Source of the DNA: Flavobacteriales bacterium UBA7430
GTDB lineage: Bacteria; Bacteroidota; Bacteroidia; Flavobacteriales; UBA7430
Direction of reading: 5' to 3'
DNA length: 17,806 bases
NCBI GenBank assembly: GCA_002478765.1
Contig: DLQO01000044.1
Location: forward strand, 5,687-23,492
The notes beneath the pieces were generated by a model. The model saw nothing but the letters and a program-made list of their open reading frames with translations. It had not been told where the DNA came from and made no database searches. Position numbers and translations under genes: made by a program. This document shows, in pieces, positions 1-9,075 of this stretch. Every line of letters begins with the position of its first letter. Position 1 is the stretch's first letter.

Positions 1-3000
1 GAAACCAGTACCATTAGCGTAGATGGCGGTGCGCAAACCACCAACTTCGAAATTTACGCCGACGATTACGAAGCCAATAAACACTTTTTCCTCGGGCAGT
101 ACTTTTACGATACTTACGATGCGGCATTGCGAAACATGCCCATTGTAAGTTCTAGCGTATCCATCACCAATGTGGAGGTGTGGGTAACCAACCGTTCTGG
201 AGTGACACAAAATGTGCGTAACGTTTTAGCTTTTCAAGATCTGGGGGAGCAGGTAAGCAAGGTTTACAACACATCCAATGTGTATGGCGGATCGATCAAT
301 GTGCCCACGCCAGACAATAAAAACAACAGTTTGGACCCTCAAGTTTTAGTGAACGATTTTCAAGACATTCGTAACGTCAGCCGAATTACGTCTTCTTTAA
401 ATGGAACCGGATACGAACAGTCTGTTGACTACGAAAAAATAGAAAATGCCAAAAAATTAACCCGTTCGGAATACAGTTTTGACCCTCAATTGGGTTTCAT
501 CTCCTTAAACCAAGCTTTAAACTCAGATGAAATTTTAGCCGTAGCCTTTCAATACACCTACAATGGAGTTCCTTACCAGGTGGGTGAGCTGTCTACCGAC
601 CTTGCTTCGCCCGATGCTTTGGTGCTAAAACTATTGAAGAGTACCTCGGTTGATGTCGAGCTCCCTCTGTGGAATTTATCCATGAAAAACGTATACGCGC
701 TGGGAGCGTATCAGGTCAATAAAGAAGATTTTAATCTTCAAATTCAGTATCAGGACGACGAGTCCGGAACCCCGCTTCCCTTTATTCCAGAAGAAGGCTT
801 GAGTAGCTCGCTCTTGATTCAGTTGATGAACCTCGACAATTTAAATCAAAATAACGATCCGGGCCCAGATGGAGTTTTTGACTTCATCCCCAACCTCACC
901 ATTAAAACTTCGAATGGGCGTGTTTATCTTCCATCCACAGAGCCTTTTGGAGCCCACTTACGAAGTAAGTTTGCTGAAATGGGGCTGAGCTCTGCCTTAG
1001 CCGACCGCTATGCTTTTGATGCCTTATACGATTCTACCAAAACGGCAGCTTCACAAGTTGCAGAATTGAATAAATTCATCATCAAAGGACAATACAAATC
1101 CTCTTCAGGATCCGACATTCCTTTGAATGCGATGGATGTCCCTCAGGGTTCTGTGTCTGTAAGTATGGGAGGTGCCCCGCTTGAAGAAAATGTACATTAT
1201 ACGGTAGATTACAATTTGGGTCGAGTGAAAATTATTGACGAAGGAATCTTAAGTTCCGGGCAGCAGATTAACGTAAAACTAGAAAGCAACTCCGCCTATT
1301 CCTGGATGACTAAGCGTTATTTGGGGCTGCACGCAGATTATAAGTTTAACAATGATTTCATCATGGGGGCTACCCTGTTAAATTTATCCGAAAACAGTCA
1401 ATCTCCTAAGATTAACATGGGTGATGAGCCTATCTCCAATACCATCTGGGGAATAAATGGGTCCTACAAAACAGAAGCTCCTGTATTAACGCGTTTGGTA
1501 GATAAATTACCGCTTATTGAAACCAAAGCGAAATCATCGTTCCTGATTACAGGAGAGTTCGCACAATTTATTCCCGGACACCCCAAGTCCATCAACATTG
1601 ATGAAACGGGTACGGCATATATTGATGATTTTGAAAACAGTCAATCTCCGATTGATCTTCGTGCCTCACAATCATGGAATTTAGCAAGTACGCCACAAGA
1701 CGAAGACTTATTTCCGGAATCAAAAGCTTCAAACGACCTCAGTTACGGGTACAACAGAGCTTTGTTGTCTTGGTATACCATCAACTCTGATTTACAGCGA
1801 AAAACTTCATACTCTCCACGACACATCACAGATGAAGATCGAGAAGCACCCTACGCGCGAGAGATTTCTATCAACGAGATATTTCCAGACAAAGACATCC
1901 CGCATGGGCAACCTTTGCGTCTGCGTACTTTTGACCTGGCTTTTTACCCGGAAGAAAGGGGACCCTACAACTTTGATGTTGATGGTGAGTCAGGAATTTC
2001 TTTTGGGATCAGTTCTTCCGGAGCACTCAAGGTGCCTGAATCTCGCTGGGGAGGCGTTGTCCGAAAGTTGCAAACCAATGATTTTGAGACCGCAAATATT
2101 GAGTTTTTAGAATTTTGGATGATGGATCCTTTTCTTGAGAATTCCAGTTCCTCAGGTGGAGACTTCTACATCAACCTGGGTAATGTTTCGGAAGACATCC
2201 TTAAGGATTCTCGAAAAAGTTATGAAAATGGATTGCCCATTGACGGCGATGAGCGCGATGTAGATACGACGGCTTGGGGGCGTGTGCCGTCGGTGCAAGC
2301 TCTTGTGAATGCCTTTAATAGTGGGCAAGCTGCGCGTAATCTTCAAGATGTGGGATTGGATGGTATGGACGATCAGATGGAGCGAGAATTCATATCTGTA
2401 GAAGGGAAGCAAACCAAAACCTATTTAGAAAAAATACAATCGTTGCATACGCTCAATTCTGAAGCATACATCAAGGCAAACGAAGATCCAGCAGCGGATA
2501 ATTACCATTACTATTACGGAGAAGATTACAATGCTGAAGAAAAAAGCATTCTTGAGCGATACAAGCGATATAATGGTTTGGAGGGGAATTCACTCATTCC
2601 GAATGATAACGATTTGAAGCAACCCTACACGCAACTTCCCGATGTAGAGGATATAAACAGTGATTTTACACTCAGTGAAACCGAATCATATTTCCAATAC
2701 AAGATCAGCATACGCCCAGAAGATTTGGGGAAAGTAGGTAACAATTACATCACTTCCATCATCGACAATACCGGTCCAAATAGCGATACGCGATGGATTC
2801 AGTTTAAAGTTCCAATTCGGTCATTTGATAAAAGAATAGGAAGCATTCCCGATTTCAAGTCCATCCGATTTATGCGAATGTTCATGACCGGTTTTGAGTC
2901 GAATACAGTCCTTCGTTTTGCAACCCTAGACTTGGTGCGTGGAGAATGGCGAAAGTATTTGTATGGCCTCAAGGAAGGTGAAGAAAATACCCAGTCGGTT

Positions 3001-6000
3001 GATGCGACAACCACCTTTGACATATCGGTAGTGAATCTAGAAGAAAACGGAAGACGTGACCCCGTGAACTATGTGTTGCCACCGGGTATTGAGCGAGAGC
3101 GGATTTTAGGCTCTACCACCACGCAGCAGCAAAACGAGCAGTCCATTAGTTTTAAAATCAAGGAACTTGCAGATGGAGATGCCCGAGGAGCATACAAGAA
3201 CGTGACCATGGACATGAGGTCCTACAACAAAATGAAGCTCTTTGTTCACGCAGAGGAAATGGCTATGGAAGTGCTTGCTGATGATGACTTGAATATGTTT
3301 ATTCGGGTAGGGTCCGATTACAATTCCAATTATTACGAATACGAAATCCCTCTGAAAGTAACCCCTTGGGGTGCGTCTGCTCGTTCTGAGATTTGGCCAA
3401 AAGAAAATGAGATTGAAATTGACTTTGACCTTTTGCGTAAGGCAAAGCTCGATCGAAATGCAGAAATCAGAGAAGGAAATGTGGATGTGAGTTTTTCAAA
3501 ACCTTATTCTTATCCCATTGATGGTGGTAAAAGGCAAATACAGATTGTTGGAAATCCCAACTTAGGAAATGTTCGAACAATCATGTTGGGAATTCGAAAT
3601 CCAGAATCAGATATTTTGTCGACAGATGACGAACTTCCAAAGTCTGTGGAAGTTTGGATCAACGAACTTCGTTTAACCGACTTTGACGAACGGGGAGGTT
3701 ATGCTGCAAAAGCACAACTTAAAACACGTTTGGCCGATTTAGGAAGCATAACATTGGCTGGGAACATAAGTACGATAGGCTTTGGTAGTTTGGAGCAAGG
3801 GGTGACGGAGCGAAATAAAGATGAAACACGTCAGTATAACTTTACATCGAACGTAGAGTTGGGGAAACTTTTCTCGGAGGATGCCAATGTAAAAATACCT
3901 GTATTTTTTGGTGTGTCTGAGACGGTTCTGAGTCCTCAATTTAATCCATTAGATCCAGACGTCGAATTGAAAGCAACGCTTTCTGACGATCGAATGAGTG
4001 AAGGGGCGCGAGATACTTTGAGAAATGTTGTTGAGAATTACACCATGCGACGTTCCCTAAACCTGACTAATGTTCGTAAAGAGCGAAGTTCTGGTGGCGG
4101 AAAACAGGCGAAATCGTCCAAACGCGAAAAATCCTCTAAGAAAAAGATCTACGACATTGAAAACATAAGCTTGAGTTATTCATTCAACGAGATTTTCAAT
4201 CGCAACATCAACACAGAATTTAGTACAAAGAAAGAGCACAATGGAGGTCTGGGCTACAATTACACGAACAACCCAAAAAATTACAAGCCTTTCAATAAAA
4301 TTAAATTCTTAAGAAAGTCGAAGTACCTGAGGTTAATCAAAGACTTCAACTTTTATTTGCTTCCAAAAACCATTTCTGCCCGAGCCGACTTTAACAAGTC
4401 TTATGCCGAAACGAAAATGAGGAACATCGCAAGTTTGAATACAACCATGCCCATACAAATGGTGGAGCCAGACACCTTGTTCAGTAAGTTGTTTCAAATG
4501 ACTCAGAACTACAATATAAAACATGACTTTACCAGAAGCTTAAAATTAAATTTCTCAGCCAACAGGAGGGCTATCGTTGATGAACCTGATGGCCGAATAG
4601 ACAGCAAGTCCAAACGAGAAGCTCTGCGAGACAGTATTCTTACTTTCGGAAGAACAACGACGTACCACCATCAGTTCGACTTGCGGTATACGGTGCCCAT
4701 CAACAAAATACCGCTCACCGATTGGATCAATGTAACGTTAAATTACAATGCTACTTACGATTGGGATGCAGGATCCAGAGCCATGGTTACGGATTCCATA
4801 AATTTGGGTAACATCATTCAAAACACCAACAAGAAAAGAATCAATGCTCAGTTTAAAATGAGCAGTTTGTACAACAAGGTTCCTTATTTCAAAAACTTAG
4901 GGAAAGATACGTCCAAGCGACGTGGCGCTGACAAACGTAAAGATGCTAAGCCAAAGTCAAATGATTCAGAGGATGAGCTTGCGGACGAAGAAACGAAAGA
5001 AAAATGGCGTTTTAACCTCCTTGGTAGGACGGCTCAAGTTCTTTTGTCCGTTAAAAATGTAAACCTGACTTACGATGAAACCAATGGAACCATGATCCCC
5101 GGCTTTATGCCTTCCACTGGGTTTTTAGGAATGGCGGAAAATTTCAATCCAAGGTCTGCTCCTGGGATAGGTTTCCTAATTGGTGAGCAGCCAAACTCTT
5201 CGGATATATCCAATTTTGCATTGAAAGGTTGGATTACGGCAGACACGCTTTTGAATCAGCAACTCACGCAGCAATATACCTCGCGATTGAACATACGTTC
5301 AACGGTAGAGCCGATCAAAAAATTGAGAATTCAGCTAACAGCGCAGCGAAGTCATACTCGGAACGAGTCTGAGATTTATAAAAACACCGGTACTTTTGAC
5401 GAACCTATTTTTGAGTCTTTGAATAAAAACGAATCGGGAAGTTTTACCATGTCCTTTTTAGCTATAGGAACAGCTTTTAGACCCATGCGCATGAATTCGT
5501 CGAAAACTTTTGATGAATTGAGGGACATGCGCTCTGATATGGCAAAGTTGGTTGCAGAAGATATGGGGGTTGAATACAGTCCATCCCAGGACTATCCGAC
5601 GGGACTGGGTCCTAACTCGCAAGACGTGTTAATTCCGGCCTTCCTTGCGGCCTACTCGGGCTCCGGAGTTTCTTCTCAAAGCCGAGATAAGTTTCCGAAA
5701 ATCCCGATGCCCAACTGGAAGATCAAGTATAGTGGGCTAACAGACATTCCATGGGTCAAGAAGCGATTTAAGACCGTATCATTGTCACACGGTTATTCCT
5801 CTACCTATTCGTTAAGTTCTTATCAAACGAATTTATTTTACACGGCATTGGCTGAGCCAAATAGAGGAACTACGGAGACTCATCCTGAAAATTTTGACGT
5901 CAACGGAAATTACCTCACCAAATATCAGATTCAAACCGTAAACATCAGCGAGCAGTTTAATCCGCTCATAAAAGTTGATGTAACGATGAACAATAGCTTG

Positions 6001-6420
6001 ACCACACGATTTGAAATCAGTAAAGACCGTCAAGTATCGTTGAGCTTAAACAACAATCAAATACAAGAACAGGTGGGCAGGACCTTAACGCTTGGTGTCG
6101 GATACAGAGTAAGTGATTTTGAGCTCAGCTTACCGTCGGCAAACGGAAAGAAAACCTATTCATCCAATTTAGATGTAAACCTAGATGTTTCGGTTCGAAA
6201 AACAGCCTCAGCCATTCGTAGTTTAGAAGAAAACACCCATCAGTCTGTGAGCGGAAGTACGGACATTTCTTTCAAGACCTCAGCTGATTACGTCATGAGT
6301 GAGCGCATCAACCTTCAAGTGTTTTACGATCGAATGGTTCGAAAATACGAAGTAGCCAATTCATACGACACGGCAAACAACAGTTTCGGAATCAAGCTAC
6401 GGTTTACTTTCGGGAGGTAG
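1..6420 (+). CDS. sprA: SprA, T9SS outer-membrane translocon (5' partial)
   Basis: SprA (Sov in Porphyromonas) is the very large outer-membrane beta-barrel through which T9SS cargo leaves the cell; it is also needed for gliding in flavobacteria. The frame is open from base 1 and gives 2139 residues before TAG. Known SprA proteins are about 2400 residues, so roughly 250 N-terminal residues, including the signal peptide, lie to the left. Family landmarks seen: HFFLGQYFYDTYDAAL at about residues 28-43, VEVWVTN just after, GHPKSINIDETGTAYIDDFE near 526-545, WIQFKVPI near 932, and VEVWINELRLTDFDE at 1216-1230. The second half is a long run of alternating barrel-strand sequence ending in FGIKLRFTFGR, as expected of an outer-membrane barrel. 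Two lysine-rich hydrophilic inserts (residues 1361-1382 and 1636-1669) interrupt the barrel. No frameshift is seen. The TTG or ATG codons near 127 and 142 are internal, not the true start. Confidence 0.97.
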   Translation, partial: ETSTISVDGGAQTTNFEIYADDYEANKHFFLGQYFYDTYDAALRNMPIVSSSVSITNVEVWVTNRSGVTQNVRNVLAFQDLGEQVSKVYNTSNVYGGSINVPTPDNKNNSLDPQVLVNDFQDIRNVSRITSSLNGTGYEQSVDYEKIENAKKLTRSEYSFDPQLGFISLNQALNSDEILAVAFQYTYNGVPYQVGELSTDLASPDALVLKLLKSTSVDVELPLWNLSMKNVYALGAYQVNKEDFNLQIQYQDDESGTPLPFIPEEGLSSSLLIQLMNLDNLNQNNDPGPDGVFDFIPNLTIKTSNGRVYLPSTEPFGAHLRSKFAEMGLSSALADRYAFDALYDSTKTAASQVAELNKFIIKGQYKSSSGSDIPLNAMDVPQGSVSVSMGGAPLEENVHYTVDYNLGRVKIIDEGILSSGQQINVKLESNSAYSWMTKRYLGLHADYKFNNDFIMGATLLNLSENSQSPKINMGDEPISNTIWGINGSYKTEAPVLTRLVDKLPLIETKAKSSFLITGEFAQFIPGHPKSINIDETGTAYIDDFENSQSPIDLRASQSWNLASTPQDEDLFPESKASNDLSYGYNRALLSWYTINSDLQRKTSYSPRHITDEDREAPYAREISINEIFPDKDIPHGQPLRLRTFDLAFYPEERGPYNFDVDGESGISFGISSSGALKVPESRWGGVVRKLQTNDFETANIEFLEFWMMDPFLENSSSSGGDFYINLGNVSEDILKDSRKSYENGLPIDGDERDVDTTAWGRVPSVQALVNAFNSGQAARNLQDVGLDGMDDQMEREFISVEGKQTKTYLEKIQSLHTLNSEAYIKANEDPAADNYHYYYGEDYNAEEKSILERYKRYNGLEGNSLIPNDNDLKQPYTQLPDVEDINSDFTLSETESYFQYKISIRPEDLGKVGNNYITSIIDNTGPNSDTRWIQFKVPIRSFDKRIGSIPDFKSIRFMRMFMTGFESNTVLRFATLDLVRGEWRKYLYGLKEGEENTQSVDATTTFDISVVNLEENGRRDPVNYVLPPGIERERILGSTTTQQQNEQSISFKIKELADGDARGAYKNVTMDMRSYNKMKLFVHAEEMAMEVLADDDLNMFIRVGSDYNSNYYEYEIPLKVTPWGASARSEIWPKENEIEIDFDLLRKAKLDRNAEIREGNVDVSFSKPYSYPIDGGKRQIQIVGNPNLGNVRTIMLGIRNPESDILSTDDELPKSVEVWINELRLTDFDERGGYAAKAQLKTRLADLGSITLAGNISTIGFGSLEQGVTERNKDETRQYNFTSNVELGKLFSEDANVKIPVFFGVSETVLSPQFNPLDPDVELKATLSDDRMSEGARDTLRNVVENYTMRRSLNLTNVRKERSSGGGKQAKSSKREKSSKKKIYDIENISLSYSFNEIFNRNINTEFSTKKEHNGGLGYNYTNNPKNYKPFNKIKFLRKSKYLRLIKDFNFYLLPKTISARADFNKSYAETKMRNIASLNTTMPIQMVEPDTLFSKLFQMTQNYNIKHDFTRSLKLNFSANRRAIVDEPDGRIDSKSKREALRDSILTFGRTTTYHHQFDLRYTVPINKIPLTDWINVTLNYNATYDWDAGSRAMVTDSINLGNIIQNTNKKRINAQFKMSSLYNKVPYFKNLGKDTSKRRGADKRKDAKPKSNDSEDELADEETKEKWRFNLLGRTAQVLLSVKNVNLTYDETNGTMIPGFMPSTGFLGMAENFNPRSAPGIGFLIGEQPNSSDISNFALKGWITADTLLNQQLTQQYTSRLNIRSTVEPIKKLRIQLTAQRSHTRNESEIYKNTGTFDEPIFESLNKNESGSFTMSFLAIGTAFRPMRMNSSKTFDELRDMRSDMAKLVAEDMGVEYSPSQDYPTGLGPNSQDVLIPAFLAAYSGSGVSSQSRDKFPKIPMPNWKIKYSGLTDIPWVKKRFKTVSLSHGYSSTYSLSSYQTNLFYTALAEPNRGTTETHPENFDVNGNYLTKYQIQTVNISEQFNPLIKVDVTMNNSLTTRFEISKDRQVSLSLNNNQIQEQVGRTLTLGVGYRVSDFELSLPSANGKKTYSSNLDVNLDVSVRKTASAIRSLEENTHQSVSGSTDISFKTSADYVMSERINLQVFYDRMVRKYEVANSYDTANNSFGIKLRFTFGR

Positions 6421-6450
6421 TTTGGTATAAAACTTGCAAGATTAATTTTG
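6421..6450 (+). promoter_or_regulatory. Probable promoter for the exported cargo gene pair
   Basis: TTTG directly after the sprA stop codon (6421-6424), an 18-base spacer, then TAATTTTG (6443-6450) match the Bacteroidota sigma-A promoter TTG-N17-23-TAnnTTTG. Transcription would start near 6456 and give a leader of about 190 bases before the ATG at 6649. This suggests the two downstream genes are expressed separately from sprA. The match is by eye only. Confidence 0.55.
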
Positions 6451-6476
6451 TTAAGAATTGATTACCACCCGGAAAT

Positions 6477-6547
6477 AAACAATTGTTTGAGGAACGCTTT
6501 ATGCAACCGTAAGCCAAACTCAACGACTTCCGGAAAAAATGAAGTTG
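6477..6547 (+). repeat. Palindrome and hairpin in the cargo-gene leader
   Basis: AAACAATTGTTT at 6477-6488 is a perfect 12-base palindrome. Further on, CGACTTC (6524-6530) can pair with GAAGTTG (6541-6547) around a 10-base loop, with one G-U pair. Both lie downstream of the proposed promoter, so they would be in the transcript leader or act as a protein-binding site. Function is unknown, and short AT-rich palindromes do arise by chance. Confidence 0.35.
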
Positions 6548-6612
6548 CTTTGGATCCAAATCTCGTCTATAGACCCCAAGCTTTGTAAAAGTAAAAAAGC
6601 AATTCTTTCCTC

Positions 6613-6647
6613 AAATTTAGTTCCGACCTCCCCCAAAAACTAAATTT
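6613..6647 (+). promoter_or_regulatory. 10-bp hairpin abutting a start codon
   Basis: AAATTTAGTT (6613-6622) and AACTAAATTT (6638-6647) are perfect reverse complements separated by a 15-base C-rich loop. The right arm ends one base before the ATG at 6649. In RNA this stem would cover the ribosome landing zone of the exported thioredoxin-domain gene; in DNA it could be an operator. No T-tract follows, so it is not a standard terminator. Confidence 0.45.
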
Positions 6648-6648
6648 C

Positions 6649-8286
6649 ATGAAAAAGTTTTTTTTATCCTTCCTATTTTTATTTGCGTTTTTCTTAACGC
6701 ATGCTCAAGTCATGTACAAGCATAATTTTGACGCCCCGAATGGCGCTGAACTTTTCGATTCGGATGGAGATGCTTTTGCATGGGCTTTACACGACTACAA
6801 AGATGGTGATGGATTGGTGGCTACATCAAACAATCTGTTTAGCATGCAGCCGCTCAGGGCAGACAATTGGCTGGTTTGTTCCTCTGCAGATTTGTCAGGG
6901 AGTAATAGCCCGCACCTTTTTTGGAAAGCAAAAGCCTCGGGTGCACGCAACGCAGATGAAAAGCTTACGGTGTATGTTTCATCTTCTTCACCTGTGGGTG
7001 ATGGAGGTACAGTAGCTGAATTGATGGTGTCTTCGGCAGAGCTCAAAGAAGTGTTTACTGTAAAGGCTGAAACAACGTACACGCATTATCAAATTGATTT
7101 GTCGGATTTCAAGGGGCAAAACTCCATTTATATCGCTTTTAGACATCAGAGTGACTCCCCTGTCTTTGGTTTGAATATTGACGATGTGGTGGTGTCTGAT
7201 GTGGATAATCCAGCCATTGATGTTAGTATTGTTGCTCCTTCAAGAGCCTATTTGTCCTCGAATATCGGTTCTGAAATTAACTTCTACAAAACACTACCAT
7301 CACCAGATGCTGTTCTACCTATTTCATTTAAAATTGGTAATTACGGTTCAGAGTTCGCAGGAGGTACGTTTAACTACACAATCAACGGTGTATCTCATTC
7401 CAAAGTCATTTCGAACGCCATTCTTAGGAACGATTTATTCCGTCTTGAAGTAAGCTTAGGTTTAGGACAATTTAGAATGCTTGTTGAAGTTTTAGACGCA
7501 ACAGGAGCTTCGGTTTCAGAGATTGCCACATACAACGTAAAAGTGTCTGAACCCATTCCAGACGTCCGTTTGATAGATACCTATGGAAATCCACACAATT
7601 TGTATGATGAGCTGCGAGAAGGAAAAGTAATTTTACTGGATTTCTTTGCTTCTTGGTGCGGCCCTTGTCAATTGTCGACCCCCGACATTAATGAAGTTTG
7701 GGATCGATATGGAAGAGGTCGTTCCGATTTTCAAGTGTTTGGCGTTACAACCGAACCACAAGATGGGTATGAAGTAATCAATAGCCTGGGTTGGGGAGCA
7801 GAGTACCCCAAGTTTGCCTTTTCAAATCAAACGAAATCAATGTACGATCATTTTGAGCGAACGGCTGGTGGTGTCGAAGCCATCCCTTTCTTCGTGATGG
7901 TATGTCCGAATCAAGAGAATCCTGCTTATTCCGAGGTTTCTTGGGTTTCTTTCGGTTGGTCGGGGCCCAACGAGTTGATCGATGCAGCCTCATTATGCAA
8001 TGCAAGATTGGCTGTTGATCAGGGTGATGAATCGCAACCATTCCATTTGTACCCAAATCCTGCATCGCAGTCTGCTACGACCGTCTTGAATGTAACAACT
8101 CCGGGAGAAGTTCGTGTGAACGTTTTTAACAATCTGGGACAAAGTATGTACGCACAGACGGTGAAAATGAGCATGGGGAGGCATCAAGTTCAAATACCTA
8201 TTGAAGGATTTGAACCGGGGATGTATTTTGTGAATGTGAAAATGGGGACGCAACAATTTTCTGAAAAGCTGGAGGTCTTCAAATAA
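6649..8286 (+). CDS. Exported adhesin-like/thioredoxin protein with T9SS sorting tail
   Basis: A modular exported protein of 545 residues. A signal peptide (residues 1-19, cleavage probably before Q20) is followed by an N-terminal beta-sandwich resembling the cleaved-adhesin / choice-of-anchor J family (about 22-183: YKHNFD, DNWLV, FGLNIDDVVVSD). A less defined beta-rich segment (about 190-300) comes next. A thioredoxin/TlpA-type domain (about 303-450) has ILLDFFASWCGPCQ with the CGPC pair at C337 and C340 and the expected cis-proline region AIPFF at P413; C419 and C450 could form a second disulfide. The end is a type A T9SS sorting domain starting at YPNPAS (468) and closing with GMYFVNVKMG and EKLEVFK. 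It should cross the inner membrane by Sec and the outer membrane by T9SS, then stay on the surface or be released. A thiol-disulfide role is inferred from CGPC; the substrate is unknown. It starts 228 bases after sprA and 38 bases before the next cargo gene. Confidence 0.87.
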   Translation: MKKFFLSFLFLFAFFLTHAQVMYKHNFDAPNGAELFDSDGDAFAWALHDYKDGDGLVATSNNLFSMQPLRADNWLVCSSADLSGSNSPHLFWKAKASGARNADEKLTVYVSSSSPVGDGGTVAELMVSSAELKEVFTVKAETTYTHYQIDLSDFKGQNSIYIAFRHQSDSPVFGLNIDDVVVSDVDNPAIDVSIVAPSRAYLSSNIGSEINFYKTLPSPDAVLPISFKIGNYGSEFAGGTFNYTINGVSHSKVISNAILRNDLFRLEVSLGLGQFRMLVEVLDATGASVSEIATYNVKVSEPIPDVRLIDTYGNPHNLYDELREGKVILLDFFASWCGPCQLSTPDINEVWDRYGRGRSDFQVFGVTTEPQDGYEVINSLGWGAEYPKFAFSNQTKSMYDHFERTAGGVEAIPFFVMVCPNQENPAYSEVSWVSFGWSGPNELIDAASLCNARLAVDQGDESQPFHLYPNPASQSATTVLNVTTPGEVRVNVFNNLGQSMYAQTVKMSMGRHQVQIPIEGFEPGMYFVNVKMGTQQFSEKLEVFK

Positions 8287-8324
8287 GTTTACTTGTTTCC
8301 TTCGACGCGCAACTAAATAAATAA

Positions 8325-8990
8325 ATGATGAGAAATTACGTACTGCTGTTCTGCTTTATCATGGAATTTGGCTTGATGGCTCAATCCATTAAAATCCATC
8401 AACAAGATTATTATCATGCATCCGCAGGTGAGGAATGCATTTCTAAGCTTTTTGTAGAAAATGTAACCGATCAGGACTTGGAGATTTTCATCAACCGAAA
8501 CCAAGTCCCGGGGACCACAAGAAATTACATGTGCTGGAGCGCTTGTCACAACCCATCTGATGGTATGACTTCAACAATGCTGGTTCCAGCGAATCGAACG
8601 GTAGATAATTTTTCCGGACACATTTTGTCAATGCCAGCGGATTCTACCGTCGTTATCAACTATTGTTTTAACCTCTTAAACAAACCCAATCAATCCGTCT
8701 GTGTTGACGTGCTTTACACCTCTTCTTCTGATTATTTAGGTGCAGAAACTGTTAGTCATAGCACATTTTCGGTACATCCGAATCCTGCATCTAATGACTT
8801 AATCGTTAATTTTGAAGGCGCTGAGTTTGCAGAATTCACACTTTATGATGTTTTGGGAAACCAAGTTCATGCCCGTCAGATAACAAATGCTACGGCCTTA
8901 AATTTAACACACTTCAAGCCAGGGTTGTATTTTTGTGTGTTGACGATTGGGGGCGCTAGGTTGCAAAAAAAGCTATTCATCACGCGCTGA
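8325..8990 (+). CDS. Small cysteine-rich exported protein with T9SS sorting tail
   Basis: An exported protein of 221 residues with no function I can name. A signal peptide occupies residues 1-19 (ends GLMAQ). The N-terminal domain (about 20-145) looks beta-rich and has cysteines at 38, 70, 74, 114 and 126, including a CWSAC motif (70-74). The same general arrangement, CWxxC followed by a ..NFSGH.. stretch, occurs in many small Bacteroidota proteins annotated only by their sorting tail. A type A T9SS sorting domain starts at HPNPAS (151-156) and ends with KPGLYFCVLTIGG and KKLFITR; it carries an extra cysteine at C204. The six cysteines of the mature chain suggest disulfides. Two ATG codons lie in tandem (8325 and 8328); the first is taken. 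It probably shares a transcript with the thioredoxin-domain gene 38 bases upstream, which makes a redox relation between the two plausible but unproven. Confidence 0.8.
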   Translation: MMRNYVLLFCFIMEFGLMAQSIKIHQQDYYHASAGEECISKLFVENVTDQDLEIFINRNQVPGTTRNYMCWSACHNPSDGMTSTMLVPANRTVDNFSGHILSMPADSTVVINYCFNLLNKPNQSVCVDVLYTSSSDYLGAETVSHSTFSVHPNPASNDLIVNFEGAEFAEFTLYDVLGNQVHARQITNATALNLTHFKPGLYFCVLTIGGARLQKKLFITR

Positions 8991-9004
8991 TAAATTACAT
9001 TACT

Positions 9005-9036
9005 AAAAAGGGCCCATCAATGGGGCTTTTTTTTTT
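9005..9036 (+). terminator. Rho-independent terminator after the cargo genes
   Basis: AAAAAGGGCCCA (9005-9016) pairs with TGGGGCTTTTTT around a TCAA loop, with one G-G mismatch and one G-U pair, and runs into ten T residues (9027-9036). It begins 14 bases after the TGA of the 221-residue cargo gene and separates the exported-protein unit from pheT. Confidence 0.85.
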
Positions 9037-9067
9037 GCTCTACAGATTCTAATTGATGCACATTACG

Positions 9068-9075
9068 TATTTTTG
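9068..9075 (+). promoter_or_regulatory. Possible -7 element for pheT operon
   Basis: TATTTTTG fits the Bacteroidota -7 box TAnnTTTG and lies 24 bases before the pheT ATG. No TTG sits 17-23 bases upstream, so the -33 half is missing or degenerate. Its position right after a terminator supports a promoter here and argues against translation starting at the TTG at 9073, which would lie inside the box. Confidence 0.4.

Noticed and set aside
1390..1649. 17-base exact direct repeat GAAAACAGTCAATCTCC at 1390 and 1633 in sprA
   Set aside because: Both copies encode ENSQSP in frame within conserved SprA segments; this looks like chance or old internal similarity, with no sign of a mobile element.
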